A stretch of DNA of 23,332 bases from Candidatus Caenarcanales bacterium (GTDB lineage Bacteria; Cyanobacteriota; Vampirovibrionia; Caenarcaniphilales; Caenarcanaceae): NCBI GenBank assembly GCA_947489925.1, contig CANLFK010000013.1, forward strand, positions 1-23,332, written 5' to 3'. The notes under the pieces are model-generated. The model did not search any database. It was not told where the DNA came from and saw nothing but the letters and a program-made list of their open reading frames with translations. Positions within the stretch are counted from its first letter, which is position 1. Every line of letters begins with the position of its first letter. A program made the position numbers and the translations under genes. Shown in pieces: positions 7,229-15,065 of the stretch.

Positions 7229-7588
7229 TTAGCCTCCAATTACCTGAACTTTAACACCAACACCAGCTGGCAAATCCATTCGCTGTAAAGCAACCATGGT
7301 TTCGTCAAGTGGATTTATAATTTCGATTAAACGATTATGCACTCTAATTTCAAAATGCTCGCCAGACCGTTTGTCCACATGGGTTGAGCTATTTACACAA
7401 TACCGTCTTAAACGAGTTGGTAAAGGAAAAGGTCCGCTTATTTCTGCACCAGTTTGTTTGATAATATCTGCGATATGTTTTGCAACTGAATCTATTTGTC
7501 TAGAATCATAGCTCTTTAATCTTATACGAACTTTGCTAGCGGTCGAAGTAGTATTAGTATTACTTTTCGACTTAGTTTTTACTGCCAT
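7229..7588 (-). CDS. rpsJ: 30S ribosomal protein S10
   Basis: Small-subunit protein that also acts in transcription antitermination as NusE. The core is clear: RIRLKSYDSRQIDSVAKHIADIIKQTGAEISGPFPLPTRL, then HVDKRSGEHFEIRVHNRLIEIINP and MDLPAGVGVKV. The protein is 119 residues, longer than the usual 100-105, because of about 19 N-terminal residues rich in Ser, Thr, Asn and Lys. An extended -10 promoter lies about 30 nt upstream, so this is the first gene of the ribosomal cluster. tuf and fusA, often next to rpsJ, are not beside it here. The start has no Shine-Dalgarno. Confidence 0.96.
   Translation of the reverse strand: MAVKTKSKSNTNTTSTASKVRIRLKSYDSRQIDSVAKHIADIIKQTGAEISGPFPLPTRLRRYCVNSSTHVDKRSGEHFEIRVHNRLIEIINPLDETMVALQRMDLPAGVGVKVQVIGG
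7233..7239 (-). promoter_or_regulatory. Ribosome binding site of rplC
   Basis: On the complement this reads TTGGAGG, ending 5 nt before the ATG at 7227. It is the strongest Shine-Dalgarno in the window and lies within the last codons of rpsJ. It fixes the rplC start at 7227 and argues against the upstream TTG. Confidence 0.75.
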
Positions 7589-7618
7589 TTTATTAATTTA
7601 GTAAATATGAAAGAAAAT

Positions 7619-7627
7619 ATTATACCA
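7619..7627 (-). promoter_or_regulatory. Extended -10 promoter of the S10 cluster
   Basis: On the complement this reads TGGTATAAT, a perfect -10 hexamer with the upstream TG of an extended -10. The -35 region is poor. Transcription would begin near 7612, leaving a leader of about 24 nt before the rpsJ ATG. Confidence 0.6.
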
Positions 7628-7688
7628 AACAATGTTTAAATAGAAAAGATTGTAAAGATTGTTAAAACTTATTATTTATTTAATGTTT

Positions 7689-9224
7689 TTACATAAATTT
7701 AAATTTAAAAAATTGACTGGACAAGGGTTTTAAAGTGAAATGAAAAGCTTTATTTTGTTGTTCCAAAATATAATCGACTAAAACAGGTTTTAAGGCTTCT
7801 AGTTTTAATTTTGAGCCTGTTTTATTTGGTTTAATCCAAGCTAATAATTCAGCCAATTTAAATTCATATGCTGGAAAGTCAAAAGTACGAAAAAAGCTTT
7901 TAATCTCTCCTCTAGCTTCTTTATTTGATAAATTTGCCACAATCAAAATTAAATCTTCTTTTTCGGGTAAATATCGCACAAAGCCCACTAAAGATCTTGA
8001 TAAAGAATTATGTTCATTTAAAACTTGAGCAATTAAAAGGTTTCCCTTTTGCAAAGTCTGTTCTGATGAACGCAAATTCAAAGCAAAATTTAAGCTCTCA
8101 TTGATTAAGTTTTTGGTATTTTGATCGCTGAATTTAATTTGTTTGCTTTCAAGCATATTGCCCGCTTCATCACAATAATTAATGCCCATTAAGCTTGGTT
8201 TTATTCTTAAGCCAAACTCTTCGCCTGCATAAACTGAAAAATCGCCTGGTAAAAAAGCCATTATTTCTGAACTTAAAATATAAGCTTCTGGCGAGGAATA
8301 CAAACTTAAACTTGGGCAATGATTATGATTAGTCGCATAATGCAAAAATGGATAAAAGCCTTGTTTAATGTCTATTCCAGCCAAGTGAGCGATTTGAGCT
8401 TGATAAAATAATTCATTAAAAAACCTTTCCTGAAACACTTTACCAATTAATTGAAAGCTAAATTGTTTAAAAAATAAATTAGGAATTTGGTTTTCCTGAG
8501 CTGTCATTCCGTCTTTAATTAATTCAAAATGATCTTTATAGCCATTAAAATCATGATTTTTTTCTTCTTCAACTTCGGCTAGCCAGATTTTTCCGTCAAA
8601 AGCCGTATTACTCAAAGCTTTGCTCCAAAATTGAAAATCTCCCATGCCAGACTTAATTGGCTTATCAGCTCCATGAAAAACATAATTTGCCAAAGTTAAT
8701 CTTAAGCCGTCAAATTTATAATATTTTAATAAACACTGTAAAGTTGCACTGACAAAGCCAATTACTTCAGGAGCTGAATGATTTAATTTAATTGTATCAG
8801 TCCAATTTTGGTCAAAAAACGGTTTATTTTCTGGGTCTAAATAAATTAAATCTTTGGTTTTATTTTGCAAAAAAGACGCATCTGAAGCCAAATGATTAGC
8901 AATAAATTCGGCAATAATTTTAAAACCCATTTCCTGAGCGGCTTGAATCAAATTTATTAAATCATTATCATTACCAAATTGTAAATCGAGTTCATATTCA
9001 CTAATTGAACATAAATGACCTTGTCCTCGCTTATTAATTTGCCCAGTCAAGTAAAAAGGCATTAACCATAATCCAGTAAAACCTTTTTGCTTTAAAGTTG
9101 GCAAAGCTTTTCTGACCAAATCAAATAAATTAAGATTTTCTTCTTTGCCGATTAATTGATATTCTTCTGCAATTTGCCTGAAATACAGAGGATTTATTTG
9201 ATACCAAACTATATTTTCTTTCAT
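7689..9224 (-). CDS. Alpha-amylase-like (GH13) protein lacking key catalytic residues
   Basis: The 511 residues follow the GH13 (alpha/beta)8-barrel pattern: WYQINPLYF at the N-terminus, GFTGLWLMPFYLTG, FGNDNDLINLIQAAQEMGFKIIAEFIANH (region I, N110-H111), FDGLRL (region II), IWLAEVE (region III) and ATNHNH (region IV). The usual RxD nucleophile is replaced by threonine (R175-L176-T177). The NHD aspartate of region IV is asparagine (N301). The acid/base glutamate seems kept at E217. The C-terminal part (LILIVANLSNKEARGEIKSF) looks like the usual beta domain. Family wording recalls maltosyltransferase or trehalose-synthase-type members, but with two carboxylates gone it is probably not a normal hydrolase. 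It may be a binding or regulatory pseudoenzyme. The frame is open throughout, so it is not an obvious pseudogene. Confidence 0.75.
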   Translation of the reverse strand: MKENIVWYQINPLYFRQIAEEYQLIGKEENLNLFDLVRKALPTLKQKGFTGLWLMPFYLTGQINKRGQGHLCSISEYELDLQFGNDNDLINLIQAAQEMGFKIIAEFIANHLASDASFLQNKTKDLIYLDPENKPFFDQNWTDTIKLNHSAPEVIGFVSATLQCLLKYYKFDGLRLTLANYVFHGADKPIKSGMGDFQFWSKALSNTAFDGKIWLAEVEEEKNHDFNGYKDHFELIKDGMTAQENQIPNLFFKQFSFQLIGKVFQERFFNELFYQAQIAHLAGIDIKQGFYPFLHYATNHNHCPSLSLYSSPEAYILSSEIMAFLPGDFSVYAGEEFGLRIKPSLMGINYCDEAGNMLESKQIKFSDQNTKNLINESLNFALNLRSSEQTLQKGNLLIAQVLNEHNSLSRSLVGFVRYLPEKEDLILIVANLSNKEARGEIKSFFRTFDFPAYEFKLAELLAWIKPNKTGSKLKLEALKPVLVDYILEQQNKAFHFTLKPLSSQFFKFKFM

Positions 9225-9278
9225 GAAGAATTTCCTGATATTTTCAAGAAAATAAAACTTAACATCTTAATTAACAAA

Positions 9279-9306
9279 TTGCTAAACTGATTAAATATTT
9301 TAAAAT
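9279..9306 (+). promoter_or_regulatory. Candidate promoter of prs
   Basis: TTGCTA (9279-9284) and TAAAAT (9301-9306) are separated by 16 nt. Transcription would begin near 9313, about 16 nt before the prs ATG, where no Shine-Dalgarno is visible. The match is moderate and the region is AT-rich. Confidence 0.4.
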
Positions 9307-9328
9307 ACTAAATATTAATTTTATATAA

Positions 9329-10330
9329 ATGCCAGAAGAAGCTCTTAAACTTAAAGACAAAGATCAGAAAAAGTTTCATTGGTCAGCTCCTTCAGTCAAA
9401 TTATTTTCGGGGCGGTCTAATTTACCACTAGCCAAAGAAATAGCCTCTCAGCTAGGTAATACTTTAAGTAATATTAGTATTTCTCCTTTTTCAGACGGAG
9501 AGCTTTATGTCAAGGTCTTAGAAAGTGTCAGAGGAGATGATGTTTTTATTATTCAGCCAACTTGCCCACCAGTCAATGAAAGCTTAATGGAATTATTGAT
9601 TATTATTGATGCTTTAAAAAGAGCCAGTGCTGAAAGAATCAATGTTGTAATTCCATATTTTGGTTATGCTAGGCAAGACCGTAAAGCCTCTGGCAGAGAA
9701 CCAATTACTGCCAAATTAATTGCAAATTTACTAGAAACTGCTGGTGTTCATCGCATTGTAACTTTGGATTTGCATGCTAGTCAAATTGTTGGTTTCTTTG
9801 ATACTTTGGTTGATCATTTGTTTGCAAGCCCAATCTTGGTAGATTATATTAAAGGTTTAGAGCTAGAAGATTTATTAATTGTTAGCCCAGATGTTGGTGG
9901 TGTGAGCAGAGCTAGAGCTTTTGCAAAGCGTTTAAATGAAGCTCCTTTGGCTATAGTTGATAAAAGGCGTTCTTATACTGAAAAAAACACAGTTGAAGTT
10001 TTTAATATTATTGGTGATGTCAAAGATAAAACTTGTGTTTTGGTAGATGATATTGTTGATACGGCTGGCACTATTTGCAAAGCGGCTCAAATGCTAAAAG
10101 ACCAAGGAGCAAAAAAGATTTATGCTTGTGCAACTCATGGAATTATGTCTGGTAATGGAGTAAAGAATATTCAAGATTCGTGTATTGAACAGCTTATTAT
10201 TACAAATTCGGTTTATTTGCCCGAAGAAAAGAGAATAAGTAAAATCAAACAATTATCGGCAGCGCCTTTGCTAGCTGAAGTTATTTGTCGTATTCATAAT
10301 GGAGATACAGTTAGTTCTATGTTTGAATAA
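9329..10330 (+). CDS. prs: Ribose-phosphate pyrophosphokinase (PRPP synthetase)
   Basis: Cytoplasmic enzyme that transfers pyrophosphate from ATP to ribose 5-phosphate, making PRPP for nucleotide, histidine and tryptophan synthesis. The 333 residues show the class I signatures: KLFSGRSNLPLAKEIA, ISPFSDGELYVKV, the flexible loop RQDRKASGREPITAKL, TLDLHASQIVGFFD (canonical DLHAGQIQGFF), SPDVGGVSRARAFAKRL and the PRPP loop VLVDDIVDTAGTI. About 18 residues precede the usual start and appear to be a short extension. The stop codon lies inside the left copy of a 15-bp direct repeat (10327-10341). Without the following antirepressor segment, yraN would begin about 20 nt downstream. Confidence 0.96.
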   Translation: MPEEALKLKDKDQKKFHWSAPSVKLFSGRSNLPLAKEIASQLGNTLSNISISPFSDGELYVKVLESVRGDDVFIIQPTCPPVNESLMELLIIIDALKRASAERINVVIPYFGYARQDRKASGREPITAKLIANLLETAGVHRIVTLDLHASQIVGFFDTLVDHLFASPILVDYIKGLELEDLLIVSPDVGGVSRARAFAKRLNEAPLAIVDKRRSYTEKNTVEVFNIIGDVKDKTCVLVDDIVDTAGTICKAAQMLKDQGAKKIYACATHGIMSGNGVKNIQDSCIEQLIITNSVYLPEEKRISKIKQLSAAPLLAEVICRIHNGDTVSSMFE

Positions 10331-10341
10331 GCCAAGACAAA
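10327..10341 (+). repeat. 15-bp direct repeat, left copy (prs side)
   Basis: ATAAGCCAAGACAAA overlaps the prs stop codon and recurs exactly at 11213-11227, just before yraN. The two copies bracket the antirepressor-like gene and are candidates for insertion or recombination boundaries. Confidence 0.7.
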
Positions 10342-10360
10342 ATATAAGTGTTGAATGTAT

Positions 10361-10366
10361 TATAAT
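10361..10366 (+). promoter_or_regulatory. Possible -10 box for the antirepressor-like gene
   Basis: A perfect TATAAT lies 60 nt before the ATG at 10426, inside the repeat-bounded segment. No good -35 or extended -10 TG accompanies it. If real, the cassette carries its own promoter. Confidence 0.35.
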
Positions 10367-10425
10367 TTGTAAATTATTTTTTAGCCTCTCTATCAAAATA
10401 TAAACAATTTAGGAATTAAGTAAAA

Positions 10426-11178
10426 ATGGAAAATGAACAACTTTCTTTAGATTTGTCTACACAATTGGAACAAATAGTTCTTTCTGAAGATATATTTCCT
10501 GTTGATTTTGATTCAGCTTTGGAATGGGCTGGTTATTCAACAAAGCAAAAAGCGGTTGATTGTCTAAAGAAAAATTTTGCAGAAAGTTCTGACTACAACT
10601 TTTTGGTTGAGGTGGCTTCCAGACCGCAAGGTGGAACAGTTGGAGTTCACAGGTATAAATTAACAAAAGAGTGTTTTAAATCTTTTTGCATGCTTGCTCA
10701 AACTGAAAAAGGTAAAGAAGTTCGTAAATATTATCTGGAAGTAGAAAGTAAATATCAATCCCTTTTTAAGCCAAAAAGTAAGGCTCATGCTTTATTGCAG
10801 ATGAGTGAAATGTTGCACAAAAATATTCAAGTTTTAATTGAGCATGAAGAAAGATTGGATAGCCATGACCAAAGAATAGAAAAACTGGAAGAGACAGTGA
10901 AAAATGCTCAAACTTTAGCGATCGAAGCTATTTCTAAAAATTCTGGTGATACTGGATATTCTACGGTTATTGGTTTTTTAAATTCTTCGGAACAAAAAAG
11001 CTTTCTTAAGCAAAATACTGCTATTGGAAAACTAGCAAGTAAATTATGCAAAGAACAAAATATTACAGTAGCTAAAGTTTCTGATGAAAGGTATGGCTTT
11101 GTTAATAGTTATCCTAAAAATATTCTACAAGAAGCGATAAATCAAATATCTCAGGTAATTGAGAAGAAGCAAAAATAA
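10426..11178 (+). CDS. MSV199/KilA-N-type phage antirepressor-like protein
   Basis: The 250 residues look like the virus- and phage-borne antirepressor group. At residues 27-106 the pattern DFDSALEWAGYSTKQKAVDCL, then FAESSDYNFL, LTKECFKSFCMLAQ and TEKGKEVRKYYLEVE strongly recalls the MSV199 DNA-binding domain. Residues 135-165 form a coiled coil (HEERLDSHDQRIEKLEE). The C-terminus from about 175 carries a second compact domain ending ERYGFVNSYPKNILQEAI, of a kind seen at the C-termini of such proteins. Members bind DNA or phage repressors and influence lysogeny or phage exclusion; the target here is unknown. It is a single gene with no other phage genes nearby, bracketed by a 15-bp direct repeat between prs and yraN. 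It could be a prophage relic or a domesticated defence or regulatory gene. Confidence 0.78.
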   Translation: MENEQLSLDLSTQLEQIVLSEDIFPVDFDSALEWAGYSTKQKAVDCLKKNFAESSDYNFLVEVASRPQGGTVGVHRYKLTKECFKSFCMLAQTEKGKEVRKYYLEVESKYQSLFKPKSKAHALLQMSEMLHKNIQVLIEHEERLDSHDQRIEKLEETVKNAQTLAIEAISKNSGDTGYSTVIGFLNSSEQKSFLKQNTAIGKLASKLCKEQNITVAKVSDERYGFVNSYPKNILQEAINQISQVIEKKQK

Positions 11179-11212
11179 AGATTATATTTCACGACTAGAA
11201 AAGAATTAAAAT

Positions 11213-11227
11213 ATAAGCCAAGACAAA
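11213..11227 (+). repeat. 15-bp direct repeat, right copy (yraN side)
   Basis: This is an exact copy of ATAAGCCAAGACAAA from 10327-10341. It ends 6 nt before the yraN start codon. Removing one repeat and the DNA between the copies would place prs directly before yraN. Confidence 0.7.
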
Positions 11228-11233
11228 TCTTTT

Positions 11234-11620
11234 ATGAGCAGAGAAAAAGGTCAAATCTTTGAGAAAATAGCTGAAAATTATTTGACAGAGAAAGGCTTTC
11301 AGGTTTTACATCGCAATTGGTATGCTGGAAATAAAGGAGAATTAGATTTAATTTGTCAAAAAGATAATTTAATTGTTTTTATTGAAATAAAAGGTCGAAA
11401 CTCTGGCAAATACGCCCTAGAAGATGGATTAGCGGCTATTAGTAAAATTAAAGCCCAAAAACTTTTATATTCGATTGAAGCCTATTTAAACCAAAATAAT
11501 TTATCAGAAGCTCAAATTCGTTTTGATATTATTATAATTTGCTCAAGCAGTCGGTTAGGACAGCAATCAATTGATAAAATTGAACATTATGAAAATATTA
11601 TTTTGAGCGAATTATATTAA
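11234..11620 (+). CDS. YraN family (UPF0102) nuclease-fold protein
   Basis: A 128-residue protein with the endonuclease-like fold of the YraN family. The N-terminus reads KGQIFEKIAENYLTEKGFQVLHRNW, followed by the active-site-like core GELDLICQKDNLIVFIEIKGR (acidic GELD, then the E-x-K of FIEIKGR) and a helix with KIKAQKLL. The family resembles Holliday-junction resolvases and restriction-type nucleases, but its cellular role is not firmly established; involvement in DNA processing is the usual suggestion. Length matches the family. The ATG at 11234 has no Shine-Dalgarno. It probably belonged to a prs-yraN unit before the antirepressor segment entered. Confidence 0.88.
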   Translation: MSREKGQIFEKIAENYLTEKGFQVLHRNWYAGNKGELDLICQKDNLIVFIEIKGRNSGKYALEDGLAAISKIKAQKLLYSIEAYLNQNNLSEAQIRFDIIIICSSSRLGQQSIDKIEHYENIILSELY

Positions 11621-11706
11621 ACATAAAAAATAAGAATATTTACTTTGAAATTTAATAAGTTTTATACAATTAGTAACTTAATACTAAATTTAAACATTTA
11701 AATAAA

Positions 11707-12531
11707 TTGAAAGATAATACAGAAAATAAAAAAATCGGTTGGATAAGCTCTTTCTGGGAAAGCTGTGTCGATCTTAACTTTTATCCAAAAGCATTAAAAG
11801 CCTCTTGGCTTCACACCATAATACATTCAATATTTTTAGCAATTTTGATTGCAATTGCATATTCAGTCGCTACTTTAAGCCCTTTAACTAAATCAATTGA
11901 AAAATACTTGCAAGGTATTCCAATTGTTAAAATTAAAGATGGAAAAGCTTCACCTGAAGACCCAAGCATCAAATTGCCATATGTGCGAACCATTCCAAGT
12001 GCAAATAAAAAATTTCATTATATTATTGACAATGGCAAAAACACTCAAGAATTAGAGGAAAAATATGCACTTTTCGTTTTAGTGAATGATAAAAACTTAA
12101 TGTTCAGTGACAGCTTTCGTATTGAAATAATTTCTTTTAAAGAATTACAAAAATCACTTTTATTCCAAAAATATTTCGGTTCTGAGACCGCTCGTTTTAC
12201 ACCAGCTAATTTAGCCAAATTCATTGCAAGTACCTCTTTGGCAATTATTGCTTTATTATTTTCAGTCTTAATTTTCTTTGTTTTGCCTATTAATAATTTA
12301 GTTTTGGCTTCTATTGCTAGTGTTGCTGATAAATGGTCTCTACCTTTTTCGCAAATTCTTAAATTATCTTTCTTTGCGGCCACGCCTGCTTGCATTATTC
12401 AAGCTTTTGGTTGTTTTTTGCTAGGAGGAACTGGTTTAATTAGTATTTTGTTCTTAATTTCTTTTATGGTACAAGGTGCTTATTTAATAACTGGTCTCAG
12501 AGCTTATAAAGCTTCTTTGGATTTAAAGTAA
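11707..12531 (+). CDS. DUF1189-like membrane protein
   Basis: A 274-residue protein with one membrane helix near residues 38-58, a long non-cytoplasmic loop (about 60-170) and three to four helices in the C-terminal 100 residues. The start FWESCVDLNFYPKAL, the loop pattern LQGIPIVKIKDG followed by a proline-rich stretch, and the C-terminal LPFSQILKLSFFAATPACI agree with what I know of DUF1189 proteins. Their function is unknown. Translation starts at a TTG; no ATG occurs until residue 130 or so, and no Shine-Dalgarno is visible. It lies 86 nt downstream of yraN. Confidence 0.65.
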   Translation: MKDNTENKKIGWISSFWESCVDLNFYPKALKASWLHTIIHSIFLAILIAIAYSVATLSPLTKSIEKYLQGIPIVKIKDGKASPEDPSIKLPYVRTIPSANKKFHYIIDNGKNTQELEEKYALFVLVNDKNLMFSDSFRIEIISFKELQKSLLFQKYFGSETARFTPANLAKFIASTSLAIIALLFSVLIFFVLPINNLVLASIASVADKWSLPFSQILKLSFFAATPACIIQAFGCFLLGGTGLISILFLISFMVQGAYLITGLRAYKASLDLK

Positions 12532-12547
12532 AAGGAAAAAATTAAAA

Positions 12548-12620
12548 TGGAGCTAACCGGATTCGAACCGGTGACCTCTTCAATGCCATTGAAGCGCGCT
12601 ACCAACTGCACTATAGCCCC
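12548..12620 (-). tRNA. tRNA-Ala (anticodon GGC)
   Basis: The complement folds into a complete 73-nt cloverleaf. The acceptor stem is GGGGCTA paired with TAGCTCC, including the G3:U70 pair that identifies alanine tRNAs. The D-arm is GTGC/GCGC-like, the anticodon stem CTTCA/TGAAG has the loop ATGGCAT (anticodon GGC), the variable loop is 5 nt, and the T-arm is ACCGG TTCGAAT CCGGT. The discriminator is A and CCA is not encoded. It reads GCC and GCU codons. It is divergent from uvrD. Confidence 0.95.
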
Positions 12621-12691
12621 GTACAAAAATACGAAAGCTAATAATAACAAATTTATGTACTTTTGTGTTTATGTTTTTGATTTTATTGCTA

Positions 12692-12700
12692 TGTTATAAT
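12692..12700 (+). promoter_or_regulatory. Extended -10 promoter of uvrD/pcrA
   Basis: TGTTATAAT is a perfect extended -10. The -35 region is weak. Transcription would start near 12707, only about 6 nt before the TTG start codon, so the mRNA would be nearly leaderless. The 11 bases ATGTTATAATA recur exactly at the promoter of the gene at 20371. Confidence 0.6.
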
Positions 12701-12712
12701 AACTTTTCATAA

Positions 12713-15058
12713 TTGACTGAACTTATAGCAAAGACTTTGGATTTAACAACTTTAAACCAACAACAAATTGACGCTGTTTTACTAAATGAAGGTCCCTTTT
12801 TAGTTTTGGCGGGTGCTGGTAGCGGAAAAACTAGGGTATTAACTCATAGGGTTAGACATCTACTCGAATCAAGAGAAACTAATCCGAATGAAATTATGGC
12901 GGTAACTTTTACTAATAAAGCCGCTCGTGAAATGAAAAGCCGATTATTAAAGTCAAGTCAATCAACAAAAGCCATTGAGCAAGTTTGGATTGGGACTTTT
13001 CATGGTTTGTGTAATCGCCTTCTTAGGCAAGAAATTGACAATTTTGAATTATTTAATGCCCAAGAAAAAGCTTTAAAATGGTCTAAAAACTTTGTGATTT
13101 CTGATTCAGCCGAAACTTTAACCTCAATCAAGTCTACTTTAAGCTCTTTGAATTTAGATGAAAAAATTTATCCACCCAAGCAAATCCAAAGCCTAATCAG
13201 CAATTTAAAAAATCAATCTTTAACTGCCTACGATTTTGCCCGCAAAGCCAGCAATCCACAAGAGAAAAAATTAGCTGAAATTTATTTTAAATATCAAGAC
13301 AAGCTTCAACAGAGTAATGCTCTTGATTTTGATGATTTATTACTTTTTACTTTACAGCTTTTTCAAAAAAATCCAGAACGCCGCTTGCATTACCATAAGA
13401 GGTTTTCTCATATTTTAGTCGATGAGTTTCAGGATACAAACCAAACGCAATATGATTTATTAAAATCTCTTTTGGTTAGTCCCGAAGGGCGAAATGCCAC
13501 AAATTGGAATAATCGTAGTTTTTGTGCGGTTGGTGATATTGATCAATCAATTTATTCATGGAGAGGAGCAAATTATAAATTAGCATTGAATTTCCAGAAA
13601 GACTTTCCTGAAGCTCAATTGATTAAACTTGAATTTAATTATCGTTCAACTGAACCAATTTTGGTAGCGGCTAATGCCGTCATTCAGAATAATTCGCAAA
13701 GAATTGATAAAAGCTTAATTGGCACTCGTGGAAAAGGTGAAAAGATAATTTGTTTTGAAGCTTCTGATGAAATGGAAGAAGCTAATTATATTGCTAGTGA
13801 AATTAAAAGACTAAAAGACAAAGGTCTAAAACAAAAAGAAATTGCTGTTTTGTATCGAACAAATGCTCAAAGCAGGGCAATTGAAGAAGGCTTAATTAAA
13901 AATCGTATTGCTTATCATATTATTGGAGGCATGCGTTTTTATGATCGTTTGGAAATTAAAGATTTGCTTGCTTATTTGCGTTTGATGTTTAATCCGAAAG
14001 ATACTAATGCCTTAAAAAGAATTATTAATACTCCTAAACGAGGAATTGGGGCTTCAACTATTGCTCAAATTGAAGAAAAAGCTGATTCAATGGGTTTGAG
14101 CTTATATGAAGCTTTAGCAGATTTGGTTGATAGTAAAGTTTTAGGGCCCAAAATTGTTCAGTCTGCTCATGATTTTATAAATTTAATTAATAGTTTAATT
14201 GACCGAGTAGATAAATTAGCAATACCAGACTTAATCAGAGCTGTGATGGAAGAGAGCGGATATTTATTTGCCCTTGAAGCGACTGAAAATGAAGATACAG
14301 AAAGTCGTATTGAAAACATTCATGAATTGGTTAATGTTGCTCAACAATTTCACGAAGAAAGTGAAGATAAAACTTTGGGTGCATTTTTAGCACAGGTTTC
14401 CTTGGTTGGTGATGTCGAAAAAGACACTGATGCAGATGATGCAATTACTTTATTAACTGTTCATTCAGCTAAAGGATTGGAATATAAATCAGTATTTTTA
14501 ACTGGTCTGGAAGAAGGAATTTTCCCTCATTCACGGGCTTTGGGTAGTAGTCCAACTGCTCATGAAGAATTAGAAGAAGAAAGAAGATTAATGTATGTCG
14601 CTATTACAAGGGCAGAAGACAAACTTTATATTACATATGCCCGTCGTCGTCGTTTGTGGGGACAAAGAGAATATTCTGAACCAAGTCGCTTTTTAGAAGA
14701 AATACCAAAAGATCATTTAACTGGTTATTGGGGTTCTTCTGCGACAAAAAACGAGAGTAAAAATTTAGGTAATAATTCTGGCTATGGTTTAAAAGAATTA
14801 AAAGTAAATGGAGCAAGTTCCAGTAATAATTTAAAAACTCAAATTTCAGAACCTAAATCAGTTATTAATAAAGTTACAAAGCCAGAAATTAAATTTCAAA
14901 CGGGCGACAAGGTAACTCATAAAACATTTGGGGTTGGTACAATTTTAAGTTTATTTGGTAATAAGTCTCAGCCTTTTTATTCGGTACAATTTGAAAGTGA
15001 TAGTGGCAAAAAATTATTAAGTGGTGATAGTTTGAATTCTCACTTTCATAGTTCATAA
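12713..15058 (+). CDS. pcrA: ATP-dependent DNA helicase, UvrD/PcrA family
   Basis: Superfamily 1A 3'-5' helicase that unwinds DNA in repair and clears replication and transcription blocks. All helicase motifs are visible in the 781 residues: the Q motif LNQQQIDAV (14-22), Walker A AGAGSGKT (33-40), GTFHGLC, VDEFQDTNQ (from about 236), GDIDQSIYSWRGA, LEFNYRST, TVHSAKGLEYKSVFLTGLEEGIFPH and RRLMYVAITRAEDKLYI. The C-terminal part from about residue 720 (FQTGDKVTHKTFGVGTI) is the Tudor-like domain of PcrA/UvrD that contacts RNA polymerase. The start is a TTG, supported by position: it precedes the Q motif by about 13 residues and follows an extended -10 promoter. UvrD and PcrA cannot be separated by name here. 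Confidence 0.95.
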   Translation: MTELIAKTLDLTTLNQQQIDAVLLNEGPFLVLAGAGSGKTRVLTHRVRHLLESRETNPNEIMAVTFTNKAAREMKSRLLKSSQSTKAIEQVWIGTFHGLCNRLLRQEIDNFELFNAQEKALKWSKNFVISDSAETLTSIKSTLSSLNLDEKIYPPKQIQSLISNLKNQSLTAYDFARKASNPQEKKLAEIYFKYQDKLQQSNALDFDDLLLFTLQLFQKNPERRLHYHKRFSHILVDEFQDTNQTQYDLLKSLLVSPEGRNATNWNNRSFCAVGDIDQSIYSWRGANYKLALNFQKDFPEAQLIKLEFNYRSTEPILVAANAVIQNNSQRIDKSLIGTRGKGEKIICFEASDEMEEANYIASEIKRLKDKGLKQKEIAVLYRTNAQSRAIEEGLIKNRIAYHIIGGMRFYDRLEIKDLLAYLRLMFNPKDTNALKRIINTPKRGIGASTIAQIEEKADSMGLSLYEALADLVDSKVLGPKIVQSAHDFINLINSLIDRVDKLAIPDLIRAVMEESGYLFALEATENEDTESRIENIHELVNVAQQFHEESEDKTLGAFLAQVSLVGDVEKDTDADDAITLLTVHSAKGLEYKSVFLTGLEEGIFPHSRALGSSPTAHEELEEERRLMYVAITRAEDKLYITYARRRRLWGQREYSEPSRFLEEIPKDHLTGYWGSSATKNESKNLGNNSGYGLKELKVNGASSSNNLKTQISEPKSVINKVTKPEIKFQTGDKVTHKTFGVGTILSLFGNKSQPFYSVQFESDSGKKLLSGDSLNSHFHSS

Positions 15059-15065
15059 ATTAACA

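Noticed and set aside
10457..10666. Minus-strand frame inside the antirepressor-like gene
   Set aside because: The plus-strand frame has a clear domain match over the same bases, so this is a shadow.
12713..15058. Helicase as part of a defence system with its downstream neighbour
   Set aside because: The helicase has the full UvrD/PcrA housekeeping architecture, including the C-terminal Tudor-like domain, and the neighbour has no nuclease or effector motif.
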